Shown here: positions 56,086 to 64,000 of the stretch, piece after piece
Layout of the letters: each line of letters opens with the position of its first letter
Numbering within the stretch: the first letter of the stretch is position 1
Origin: Stygiolobus caldivivus
Lineage (GTDB): Archaea > Thermoproteota > Thermoprotei_A > Sulfolobales > Sulfolobaceae
DNA: 64,000 bases
NCBI RefSeq assembly: GCF_019704315.1
Contig: NZ_AP024597.1
Coordinates: forward strand, 372,001-436,000
Direction: 5' to 3'
Notes under the pieces: generated by a model
The model's input: the letters and a program-made list of their open reading frames with translations, nothing else
Database searches by the model: none
Told to the model about the DNA's origin: nothing
Program-made: the position numbers and the translations under genes

Positions 56086-57846
56086 TTAAATTATATACTT
56101 ATCTAGAATTCGGATTACATCAGTAAGTGAGGGTCTCGCCAAATAGTTTGGTGATACCATTGTTTTTATGAGTTGAAGTATCTCGGGCTCTATATTGAGT
56201 TTAATCCAATCGGTCATTAACATATTTTTAGAAATTTGAATTAAGGATAGTGACTCTGGTACTTTCCCTTTGACATAGTAGTCTATAGCATCATTTAGAG
56301 CTGTTATATCTGGTCTGTTATTATAACCTGATAAAGCCGTATACAAAGTAACCCCCAAGGCAAATACATCCAAACGGGGATCAGCACCTATTCCCTTAAT
56401 CAAAAACTCAAGCTGTTCGGGTGGAGCATATTCTGCGGTAATTTGCGTGATTTTACCCCCTATTTTAACTGCACTGCCTAGGTCACCTAGCTTTACCAGT
56501 CCGGGTAAAGAAGATTTCATCATCTTGTATAACTGTTCGCCCGTCACTGGTAGCTTTTTAGAAAAGAAAATGTTTTGAGGTTTAACGTCTAAATGGACAT
56601 AGCCCTGAGAATGCATGTAATTTAACGCTAACGCAACTTCTCTAATGGTTAAGTATACAATATATTTCCAATATTTACTATTGCTTACTGTAGGATTTTT
56701 TATTAAGTCCATTAAAGTCCCGCCCTCTAGGTATTCCATAACCAGTAGCGGAGGAGAATTAAGATACGCTTCTACATCTCCATTCTCTATCGCTTTTATG
56801 ATGTTAATGTCAGTATTGATAGCATAAAGCTTCACGAGCCTTTCGTCCTTACTTAAATTTATTAAGTTAAAGGCTTCTGCAGTTAAGTCGAGGAAAGAAG
56901 AAATAGGAGATGCGATGGTTGATGAGGGATTTGCACTAGAGAATTTTGGTATCTTAATTGCATAATACACACCGTTCCATTCCCCTTTAAGTACGAATGA
57001 ATTTCCGCCCTGCCCTATAGTATCTATTATTTTATAGTTATATAGATTTTTCCCGATCCAATAACTAGGGTCCCAATTCTTTAAATCTATTTGGATCATA
57101 TTAACTGTCACTACCTCTGATGGTCTAGCTATTCCTTCCCTTCTTTCGGGGACAAGCAAGACACCGTTTCCCTTCTTTACATTTTCTACATACCACTTAA
57201 CAGGTGCATTTGAAACAACAGAAAGCTTACCCTTAACATTATATTGCTTACCATTGACATAGATATTAACGTATACGTCTGAAGGATAAACTACAAAGCT
57301 GATTTGACCGTTCTGTTTCTTTGCGTGTTTTTTCATAGCCCTAGGAAACATGGTTTGTACGCTAGTCGCGTTCCTATCTAAAGATATCAGACTAGATGAA
57401 ATAAAGACGCTACTCCAGGTTAAGGGAAAAGCAGTGTAATTTATAAATATACCGCTGATAAAAGCTAAAAATTCAGGTATAGAAATAATCACTGCTAATA
57501 AGGCTAAAATAATTACGTTTACAACACCTTTACTTCTTAATGAAAGTATTATTGATAAAAAGGGGATTAACAGAAATATAAGAAGAAAAGGATTACTAAT
57601 GTAAGCTAAATATGAATACCCTATTGTAGAGACTATAGCACCAGCCAAAATCAATATTGAAGATATTCTAGTTCTCATATTAAACGTGAAATATGCTCCG
57701 ACCAGATCGTCAACAAGCAAAGAGATAGCGATAATTTTCCCTAGGAGAGAAACTGAGATAAATATCATAAATAGTGAGCCTATGAAACCTAAAAGTAACG
57801 TGAACCCCAAAATAAGCATTGAAATGATGCTATACTTTTTCGACAT
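56086..57846 (-). CDS. Membrane-anchored eukaryotic-type Ser/Thr protein kinase
   Basis: A 586-residue protein. Residues about 8-165 hold four to six hydrophobic segments; 190-265 form a beta-rich domain with VYVNIYVNGKQYNVKGK; the kinase follows: IGQGGNSFV glycine loop near 277, AIKIPK lysine, HLDVKPQN catalytic loop near 416, LGDLGSA in place of DFG, and APPEQLEF. All catalytic residues are present. Membrane topology suggests sensing of an envelope signal. Stands alone; substrate unknown. Confidence 0.85.
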   Translation of the reverse strand: MSKKYSIISMLILGFTLLLGFIGSLFMIFISVSLLGKIIAISLLVDDLVGAYFTFNMRTRISSILILAGAIVSTIGYSYLAYISNPFLLIFLLIPFLSIILSLRSKGVVNVIILALLAVIISIPEFLAFISGIFINYTAFPLTWSSVFISSSLISLDRNATSVQTMFPRAMKKHAKKQNGQISFVVYPSDVYVNIYVNGKQYNVKGKLSVVSNAPVKWYVENVKKGNGVLLVPERREGIARPSEVVTVNMIQIDLKNWDPSYWIGKNLYNYKIIDTIGQGGNSFVLKGEWNGVYYAIKIPKFSSANPSSTIASPISSFLDLTAEAFNLINLSKDERLVKLYAINTDINIIKAIENGDVEAYLNSPPLLVMEYLEGGTLMDLIKNPTVSNSKYWKYIVYLTIREVALALNYMHSQGYVHLDVKPQNIFFSKKLPVTGEQLYKMMKSSLPGLVKLGDLGSAVKIGGKITQITAEYAPPEQLEFLIKGIGADPRLDVFALGVTLYTALSGYNNRPDITALNDAIDYYVKGKVPESLSLIQISKNMLMTDWIKLNIEPEILQLIKTMVSPNYLARPSLTDVIRILDKYII

Positions 57847-57919
57847 ACTACTATCTATACAAGCTTAACGATAAAAATACCTGTTCTTGTTAAGTTTAAC
57901 TTTTATCTAGGTTATCACT

Positions 57920-58654
57920 ATGGTTAATAAGTTGAAGATAGTCTCATGGAACGTCAATGGATTAAAAGCAATAACTAGAAAAGGAGTACTCGAAAAGATT
58001 ATAAAAGAAAATGATGTAATTTTACTACAAGAGATCCGTTCTAACGATATACCACTTGACCTACTTATTTCAGGTCTCAATATCGCAGCTTTTCCAGCCA
58101 AAAAGAAAGGCTATAGCGGTGTTATGAGTATTAGTAAACTAAAACCGCTATCAGTAATTAAGGGCTTAGGTATAGAAGAGTTCGACGCTGAAGGGAGAGT
58201 GCTAACACTGGAGTTTGAAAAATTTTACGTTATTAACACGTACTTTCCGAGAGCTGGTGATGGCCTATCTAGACTGGACTTCAAACTAAAATTCGATAAC
58301 GCTATTGAAATGTTTGCATTAAAACTTAGAGAAACTAAATCAGTTATTATTTGCGGAGACTTCAATGCCGTAAGGAATAAAAGGGATTCAAGTTTTTGGG
58401 ACGAGAACGAGCCTGGTCTTACTCCTCAAGAGAGGGATTGGATTAATAATTTCCTAGAAAAGGGCTTTGTAGACTGTGCAGAGAAGATGTCAAAAATAGA
58501 ATATACGTGGCGGAGCTACAGGTTTAAATGGAAAGCTATGAGGATAGATTATTGTCTAGTTTCAGAAGAACTGGCAGTAAGAGTTTCTAATTTCCAAGTG
58601 TTAAAAGTAGAGGGCTCTGACCACCTACCGATTATGGTCGAATTGTCGGATTAA
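57920..58654 (+). CDS. xthA: Exodeoxyribonuclease III / AP endonuclease
   Basis: A 244-residue ExoIII-family protein: IVSWNVNGLKA, LLQEIRS with the metal-binding Glu, NTYFPRAG, ICGDFNAV, MRIDYCLVS and GSDHLPIMVEL. All catalytic residues are present. Cuts DNA at abasic sites in base-excision repair. Its 3' end overlaps a convergent membrane protein gene by 23 bases. Confidence 0.9.
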   Translation: MVNKLKIVSWNVNGLKAITRKGVLEKIIKENDVILLQEIRSNDIPLDLLISGLNIAAFPAKKKGYSGVMSISKLKPLSVIKGLGIEEFDAEGRVLTLEFEKFYVINTYFPRAGDGLSRLDFKLKFDNAIEMFALKLRETKSVIICGDFNAVRNKRDSSFWDENEPGLTPQERDWINNFLEKGFVDCAEKMSKIEYTWRSYRFKWKAMRIDYCLVSEELAVRVSNFQVLKVEGSDHLPIMVELSD

Positions 58655-59603
58655 AATAAGCATTTTCCAGCATCATAGCGAGCGACTTTAAGTCACTTAT
58701 TATGAGCGGGTCTCTAGAAACTTGGAAATCTGCTTGTACCTTGTTAAACAACGTAGAGACATTAGGGTAGTAGTTAGAAACTACTTGCACGACTCTATAT
58801 AAATCTTCCTTCGAAATGTAGGGTAAGCCCAATTTTACAGCTATAGCGTCGAGCAAATATAAGATCCCAGACCAGTAACTATCTATAGCTGGTTGTATTT
58901 GACCCTCAGCTTCATAAGCTGCCCCTCTATTCCAGCTCTCTTTATAAAGTGAATAAAATTGGTTATAGTAGGGCTGAGACCTACCGAAATCCCAGTAACC
59001 CACTTGAGTAGAAGCTGGCATGCTTATCTTGTCAGCGTATTTCTGTATCTTCTGGTAGAGGAAGTAAATGCCTATTAAGACCGGTATGCTAGCTAACCAC
59101 ATTATAAACGGATCTGGGAGGTAAAATAGGGAGGACTCTATTAGCGCCGCAAAGAACAGTTCTACCGGGACCACTATGTAAGTCAATAAAGACCTTTTCC
59201 AATCCCTCCACCTGATTACCATATAAGTCCCGGCACCCACAGCTATGGCATAAGATGGGAGTTCTACCGCAGAGTGCGGGAGAAGCAATAGGGAGATACC
59301 GGCCAAGATCCCCGGGATACCGTAATGGGTAGAAACTACACTTACGACATAACCAGTATCTGCTATCGACATTCCAAAGAAAGCTATACCTATAATTGGT
59401 ATAAAGTCAATTGTTGCTATGAGCAAATTATGTGGGAATATCGTTAGTACCTTACCTAAATATGTGGTATTTTGGACAGAACTTTCAAGGCTATTATATT
59501 GCTGGAAAGTAGACGGGCTATTAGAGGGTACGGCGCTCACACCTAGGAATATCGCAAGTTCAATAACAAGGTATATTAAGATTAGCTTTGATAGCAACCT
59601 CAT
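58632..59603 (-). CDS. SpoIIM/DUF95-like membrane protein with soluble tail
   Basis: A 323-residue protein with five or six hydrophobic segments and the family's PHSAVELPSYAIAVGAG pattern near residues 110-126. After about residue 200 a soluble helical tail follows (SRDPLIISDLKSLAMMLENA). SpoIIM relatives are widespread in archaea without known function, perhaps membrane remodelling or transport. Confidence 0.72.
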   Translation of the reverse strand: MRLLSKLILIYLVIELAIFLGVSAVPSNSPSTFQQYNSLESSVQNTTYLGKVLTIFPHNLLIATIDFIPIIGIAFFGMSIADTGYVVSVVSTHYGIPGILAGISLLLLPHSAVELPSYAIAVGAGTYMVIRWRDWKRSLLTYIVVPVELFFAALIESSLFYLPDPFIMWLASIPVLIGIYFLYQKIQKYADKISMPASTQVGYWDFGRSQPYYNQFYSLYKESWNRGAAYEAEGQIQPAIDSYWSGILYLLDAIAVKLGLPYISKEDLYRVVQVVSNYYPNVSTLFNKVQADFQVSRDPLIISDLKSLAMMLENAYFNPTIRP

Positions 59604-59650
59604 AAGATTAAAGTATTGAACTCATAAAATAAAAGTTTTCATAAGGAATT

Positions 59651-61846
59651 TCACATTTTCCCTAATAACTTAACTAAAGCACTTCTCATATATTCTTCCG
59701 CTATACGGGGCTTTATATCTAGGTAAAGAGATATATGATACCAACTTTTTCCCTGTAAAGTTCTACTTATTAAAACTGCTTCTTCTATCTGATCAAGGAA
59801 CCGCTCACGTGAGTATGTAAAGTATTTATATAATACATAATGTACGGCATCCGCCACTGCGTTATAGGGTAAATAACCGCTTAGATAAGCCTCTAACTTG
59901 GACTTATACTCTTCAGGTAATGGCTCGCCAGAAGTATCTTTAACTGGCAAAGACCTGAGGATAGTATCTAAAGTTAATGGGTTTACATTAAAATATACTT
60001 GATGCGAGGTCCTAAGTATTTTCTCTCTCAATAATTCTGATGCCCTACCCGATATCTTACTCGCTAACTCCGATAACGGCTTGATAACTATTATCGAATA
60101 ACCGTTTAGACCTTCGTTTTTTCTAGAGGATAAATGAACTGGTATAAACCCGTTTTTAACCCAGAATTGGATCACCCTAATGTCAGAAGAGAATGATGAA
60201 CCTACCCAATCTAGTCCCTCCCCTTCAGCCCTACGGAGTATGTGGTCAAGTAATCTGGACCCATATCCTTTACCCTGATATTCAGGGTGTACCGCTATCC
60301 TCATAACCCGCCAGCCTTTTAATGCACCGAAATCGACTAACCTATCGTATTTTATAAGTCTTTGAGGTATCAAGTCTCCCGAGCTTTCTCCACCGCTCAA
60401 GAACGTATTGATCTCTGATTGTGACAAATTACCTTCTTCTACTATTTGAGCCACACCGATCCCGTTATTAGTGAATATTCGCTGATAATGTAGGTCTCCT
60501 AAGATCATCAGGTCATCAGGTGAATTTCTATAATGTGCTGTTACTAAGATACCGTAAATTTGCCTTAATAACCCTTCGTTTTTAAAGAGTAAACTTCTCT
60601 CTAGTTCTAGCACATTCCCTTGATCTACTGTATTAGTTTTCGGCTCGGCGTCTAAGAGCATCACGTCATAAAGAAACCTTTCTACCGGGTCGCCTTTAGC
60701 GTATCTAACGGGAAAACTCAACGTAATGTGTTTAAATTTATATTTTTGCCTTAGAAAGTTTAAATACTTCAAAAAAGCCTTGCCCGTCCCTTCATAACCG
60801 TGAATGGTAGTCACTAGTATTACCTTTTCCCATTTATTTAAGATATAATTTATAGTATCTAATCCTACTGCAGCGGCCTCATCAACGACTATTAGATCTC
60901 CCTTATAGTCCTTAGCTAGATCGGGGGCTAACCACTTTACCGTAATACCCTTAGAATGTATTTCCATAACCTTTCCGTCTTTAGACTGCAACGCTTTGTA
61001 GCTAATTTTTAGGGCCTTCAGACCTTTAACTAGGAACTTAAACATCTCTTGAGACGACATATAAGTAGGAGAAGTAATAACAATGCTCTCGTATTCACGG
61101 CTCTTAACTAAGAAAGAGAGGAAAAGTCCTACCACAGAACTTTTCCCTCTTCCCCTTGGCGCTGTAATAGCAAGGACTCTCTTACCTTTTCCCTCAGTAA
61201 TAAAACTCATCTCGTCTAAAGATTTATTTTGGTCTTCACTGATGCAAAGTTTGTGAAGCTCGATATCGACCTTTGGGTTTTTAGGTATTAACCTACTCGG
61301 AGCTTTTGCGTTCTGCGTGAAAGGCCTAAACGAGGAACCTTCATCATCTATTACGAGGATGCCTTCATGGTTTTTTGCTAGTGCGAGAAACCTATTTTCA
61401 AAGTAGCTGTCTACTAGACCGCCTTTAACTAGAGAGTTTTTGAACAGCTTATTGTTCATAATATCGTCACTATAAATTATCACTAGGCCACCGCCTCTGA
61501 CTGAATCAGATAGTGCTGAAATATAGTTAGGCCTAAAGTCGTCGACAGTATCTAAAATTACTAGGTCAAAAGTCCTTCCTAAGTATTTATTGTAATCTGA
61601 GTAATCAATGTCTAAAATTTCTTTCACATTATTACCTTTAAATAGCGAAGAGATTTCAAAAAATCTGTCCTTAGCTTCTTTAATCCATGGATGAAACGCA
61701 TAAGCTATACTTAGCTCATTCTTATGTTTTTTATCTAAGAATTCAGATAAAATAGGAAATAAAAATTGCCTCCATTGTTTTGTATTTATAATCGCTAATA
61801 ACCTATAGTATCCTTCCTCTGCCCTTTTTAGTTCACCTTCCAGCAT
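59651..61846 (-). CDS. tmcA: RNA cytidine acetyltransferase TmcA
   Basis: A 731-residue protein with the TmcA/NAT10 plan: N-terminal domain, helicase-like module with APRGRGKSS Walker A near residue 230 and VVDEAAAV Walker B, GNAT acetyltransferase with RIAVHPEYQGKGYGSRLLD near 520, and a C-terminal RNA-binding part. It makes N4-acetylcytidine in tRNA and, in heat-loving archaea, in rRNA. Overlaps the upstream surface protein gene by 14 bases, an odd pairing. Confidence 0.92.
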   Translation of the reverse strand: MLEGELKRAEEGYYRLLAIINTKQWRQFLFPILSEFLDKKHKNELSIAYAFHPWIKEAKDRFFEISSLFKGNNVKEILDIDYSDYNKYLGRTFDLVILDTVDDFRPNYISALSDSVRGGGLVIIYSDDIMNNKLFKNSLVKGGLVDSYFENRFLALAKNHEGILVIDDEGSSFRPFTQNAKAPSRLIPKNPKVDIELHKLCISEDQNKSLDEMSFITEGKGKRVLAITAPRGRGKSSVVGLFLSFLVKSREYESIVITSPTYMSSQEMFKFLVKGLKALKISYKALQSKDGKVMEIHSKGITVKWLAPDLAKDYKGDLIVVDEAAAVGLDTINYILNKWEKVILVTTIHGYEGTGKAFLKYLNFLRQKYKFKHITLSFPVRYAKGDPVERFLYDVMLLDAEPKTNTVDQGNVLELERSLLFKNEGLLRQIYGILVTAHYRNSPDDLMILGDLHYQRIFTNNGIGVAQIVEEGNLSQSEINTFLSGGESSGDLIPQRLIKYDRLVDFGALKGWRVMRIAVHPEYQGKGYGSRLLDHILRRAEGEGLDWVGSSFSSDIRVIQFWVKNGFIPVHLSSRKNEGLNGYSIIVIKPLSELASKISGRASELLREKILRTSHQVYFNVNPLTLDTILRSLPVKDTSGEPLPEEYKSKLEAYLSGYLPYNAVADAVHYVLYKYFTYSRERFLDQIEEAVLISRTLQGKSWYHISLYLDIKPRIAEEYMRSALVKLLGKM

Positions 61847-63803
61847 TAGGTTTTCTCCTCGTAGCTAACCTTACCGCTATTACAACTATTAGTATTATAA
61901 CGATAACTACTATAATAACATATAGCCAACCTACGGTATACTTTGACGTACCGACCTGGAAAGTGATACCCTCATTAACCAGTTGGTCTAAAGATGTAGG
62001 AGTAACTTGAACTGTAAACCGGTCGTTCTGGACAAACGGAAATAATGAGCCGGTCTGGTTCCAGACTAGGGTTAGAGCCATAGAATAATTCCCTACTTGT
62101 GCCCCACTACTAACATCTACTACATAAGTAATATTGACTTCTTGTCCAGGCTTCAGGTCACCTAAATACTCTTCCGATGCTGTCAAACCCATTAGAGGGT
62201 TGGACGAGCTTACATGGGGATATATCACATCACTACTTCCTAAGATAGCTTTTATGTTCTGTGCTGTAATATTTCCCACATTCTTAATAGTTATAGTTAT
62301 AGGGACCTTCGAAGAGCCAGGGTTTATAGAAGGGTAGTACACGTTTACTATCTGGAGGTCAGCTTTGGGGTATACTTGCAATTTGTAGGCTTTTATCAAT
62401 TTACCACCATCATATTTTATGGTAAAATTGACATAGTAATACCCTGGGGAAGTCGAGTTAGGCACGTTTATTAAGAACGTAGTATTTATCGGGTGCCCAG
62501 TAGGTATAGCTCCAAGGTCTACCTCATTAGGTGACACCACTTGAAGGCCAGCAGGTGTTAATATGCCCACACTGACGTTTTCCGCTATTCCAGACCCGTA
62601 GTTTAGAAGTATTGCTTCTACCCTAACGTCATAATAGCCGGGGAATACTTGGGGAGGAATAGTGATGACGTTTACCGTTAAATTAACTGGGTAAATCTCT
62701 ATGGGCACATACTCTTTCATAGATACATTTGAGAAATATTTTAGAATAACTGGTATATAATATATCCCCGCTGAAGCGTTAGGATAAACATTTACAGTAG
62801 TAGTCGCATAATTTTCTTCTCCAGCCGGGATTATACCGACATAAACTGACCTTTGGGATACTACAATTGGGTATTCATTAGGTATAATAATTGAGAAGTT
62901 GAGAGCGTTGACGTCACCCAAATTCCTGATAACGAAAGTAAGCGGGACTTGGACTTCGCCCGCTGATACGGTTATAGGGGACTGTAGAGTCCCCCAGATA
63001 CTGCTTACTGAAAAGTTAACATATCCGTTTATAGCTACCGTTAAATTATCTGTTTCAGTGACGTTATTAAAATACTTAACTATTATTGGTATATTATAGA
63101 CTCCATCTGAAGCATTGGAGTATACACTAGCATAAACCGGTATGCTAACTGGTTGTCCTATTGGTAAATAACCTACCTTTACATAATTCTGCATAAATTT
63201 AATTGGATAATGGTCTTTCAAGACAAGACTTACATTACCAGCAATGACGTTACCGGAGTTAACTAAGACTATAGTTAATGGGGCGTTATTTTCGCCTGGT
63301 GCTACAAGGAGAGGTGATGAGACAGACCCCCACACGGAGCTAGCCGATATTGTTACATAGCCTAGAATGGGTATTTCCGTAGAAAGTTTCTTAGTGATAT
63401 TGCTTCCGTTAGCCAACTTACCAGAAACCTGATAATATAGTTTGTAAACACCGTCAGTAGCGTTAGAGTAGATGTTATAAATAAAAGTTATATTTATCGT
63501 TTGACCTGTTTGGAACACTGGTATGCTTATGTTTTGTGTGCCTTCATAATACGAAAAAGGTTTAAATGGGTATTGGTTTAACGGTGTTATATTTACATCA
63601 TAAAGAGTATTTCCCAAATTAGTTATAGATAAAGTTATGGGAACCTCCGTTTCACCCGGTGCTATTAATTGGCTAATATGGGGTACGGTTATAAATGAGG
63701 TTATAGAGGCTGTCGAAGTTAGTGCAGTAATCCCGCTAAGGATCCCTAAAATAACTGCCAATAACATAAATGGGGTTAAAACTTTTGACGCCATATTTTT
63801 CAT
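61833..63803 (-). CDS. Surface protein with repeated CARDB/NEW3-like domains
   Basis: A 656-residue protein: signal sequence at residues 8-30, about five repeated Ig-like units of roughly 110 residues each marked by LSITNLGN, IVLVNSGN, FVIRNLGD and ITIKNVGN, and a C-terminal helix (VGWLYVIIVVIVIILIVVI) with RLATRRK. This is the archaeal COG1361-type, cell-surface, membrane-anchored design. TAGATATATCTA lies just before its start. Ligand unknown. Confidence 0.8.
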   Translation of the reverse strand: MKNMASKVLTPFMLLAVILGILSGITALTSTASITSFITVPHISQLIAPGETEVPITLSITNLGNTLYDVNITPLNQYPFKPFSYYEGTQNISIPVFQTGQTINITFIYNIYSNATDGVYKLYYQVSGKLANGSNITKKLSTEIPILGYVTISASSVWGSVSSPLLVAPGENNAPLTIVLVNSGNVIAGNVSLVLKDHYPIKFMQNYVKVGYLPIGQPVSIPVYASVYSNASDGVYNIPIIVKYFNNVTETDNLTVAINGYVNFSVSSIWGTLQSPITVSAGEVQVPLTFVIRNLGDVNALNFSIIIPNEYPIVVSQRSVYVGIIPAGEENYATTTVNVYPNASAGIYYIPVILKYFSNVSMKEYVPIEIYPVNLTVNVITIPPQVFPGYYDVRVEAILLNYGSGIAENVSVGILTPAGLQVVSPNEVDLGAIPTGHPINTTFLINVPNSTSPGYYYVNFTIKYDGGKLIKAYKLQVYPKADLQIVNVYYPSINPGSSKVPITITIKNVGNITAQNIKAILGSSDVIYPHVSSSNPLMGLTASEEYLGDLKPGQEVNITYVVDVSSGAQVGNYSMALTLVWNQTGSLFPFVQNDRFTVQVTPTSLDQLVNEGITFQVGTSKYTVGWLYVIIVVIVIILIVVIAVRLATRRKPNAGR

Positions 63804-63811
63804 AGTTGAAA

Positions 63812-63823
63812 TAGATATATCTA
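63812..63823. promoter_or_regulatory. Palindrome before the surface protein gene
   Basis: TAGATATATCTA, a perfect 12-base palindrome, lies 8 bases before the ATG at 63803 and next to the TATA-like ATTTAAAG. Same core as 21416-21429. Confidence 0.35.
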
Positions 63824-63866
63824 AATATTTAAAGTTAACACGCCATTACGTTAATAGACCGACAAA

Positions 63867-63920
63867 AGATCAGAAGGATCCGGCTCATCACTTATCAGGC
63901 CTTGTAAGGCTCATCCTCTA
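63867..63920 (-). ncRNA. C/D box small guide RNA
   Basis: Read on the minus strand: C box AGGATGA (63917-63911), first guide GCCTTACAAGGC, D' box CTGA (63898-63895), three-base spacer, perfect C' box GTGATGA (63891-63885), second guide GCCGGATCCTT (63884-63874), and D box CTGA (63873-63870). Guide lengths of 12 and 11 bases and the AGA/TCT closing stem fit archaeal sRNAs that direct 2'-O-methylation. TTTTTAAATC about 20-30 bases upstream is a suitable TATA. Targets not identified. Confidence 0.72.
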
Positions 63921-63955
63921 AATAATACATATTTATGTAGATTTAAAAAGAAGGC

Positions 63956-64000
63956 TTACTTTTTACTCTCATCTACGATTGACTTTTCAACTACTCTAAT
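63956..64000 (-). CDS. C-terminal end of a gene cut by the window edge
   Basis: The last 14 codons and the stop of a minus-strand gene: the protein ends IRVVEKSIVDESKK before TAA at 63958-63956. Too short to identify. The stop is followed by a T-rich run. Confidence 0.45.
   Translation of the reverse strand: MRVVEKSIVDESKK

Overview
The window is A+T-rich, densely packed archaeal DNA. Leaderless starts with a TATA box about 25-30 bases before the ATG, GGTGA-type ribosome binding sites inside operons, and the gene content (sHdr complex, DoxD-like protein, split lipoate ligase, archaeal TmcA) together point to a thermoacidophilic, sulfur-oxidising member of the Sulfolobales (Acidianus, Sulfuracidifex, Sulfurisphaera or Metallosphaera relatives). 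This is inferred from gene content; no rRNA gene is present. I saw no tRNA gene, rRNA gene, CRISPR array or intact insertion sequence.

Layout. 1-2.9 kb: 5' part of a large P-loop ATPase. 3.0-10.2 kb: a sulfur island with TusA, a YeeE/YedE-type sulfur transporter, DsrE, a DoxD-like protein, an anchored beta-propeller, a SaoD-like DsrE relative, a three-domain TusA fusion and a TusA with an altered motif. 11.0-14.7 kb: a tight polyphosphate-type operon (SixA, Ppx, two thymidylate-kinase-like proteins, CHAD). 14.7-21.4 kb: an ABC exporter with a DUF1854-like tail, thiC and an MFS exporter. 21.5-26.2 kb: a first lipoate locus (LplB, LplA, Lpd, aldo/keto reductase, LipS2, LipS1). 26.3-30.0 kb: small and surface genes and an HTH regulator.

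30.0-52.9 kb is the core: a complete sulfur-oxidising heterodisulfide-reductase-like (sHdr) region. It holds hdrC1-B1-A-hyp-C2-B2 with upstream dsrE and tusA, a divergent dsrE and Lpd-like flavoprotein, a thioredoxin-fold protein, a 513-residue DUF1641-type repeat protein, a second lipoate operon (ligase, LipS1, LipS2) that also encodes two apparent zinc amidohydrolases (HDAC-like and M23-like), another TusA, a regulator paralogous to the one at 27.5 kb, two lipoate-binding proteins (LbpA) and a second sHdr-type ligase. The expected flow, from family knowledge, is sulfane sulfur carried by TusA/DsrE to sHdr, with LbpA as the lipoyl-bound intermediate carrier and the local LipS/Lpl enzymes maturing LbpA.

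53-64 kb: an Nramp-related transporter, an MFS sugar-type porter, a membrane-anchored Ser/Thr kinase, exonuclease III, a SpoIIM-like protein, TmcA with an S-layer-type surface protein, and a probable C/D box sRNA. Four small genes of 46-57 codons are described here at 10.4, 26.3, 46.6 and 51.5 kb. The most promising new biology is the operon joining lipoate assembly to HDAC-like and M23-like hydrolases; next come the polyphosphate operon with tandem kinase-fold proteins and the TusA fusion.
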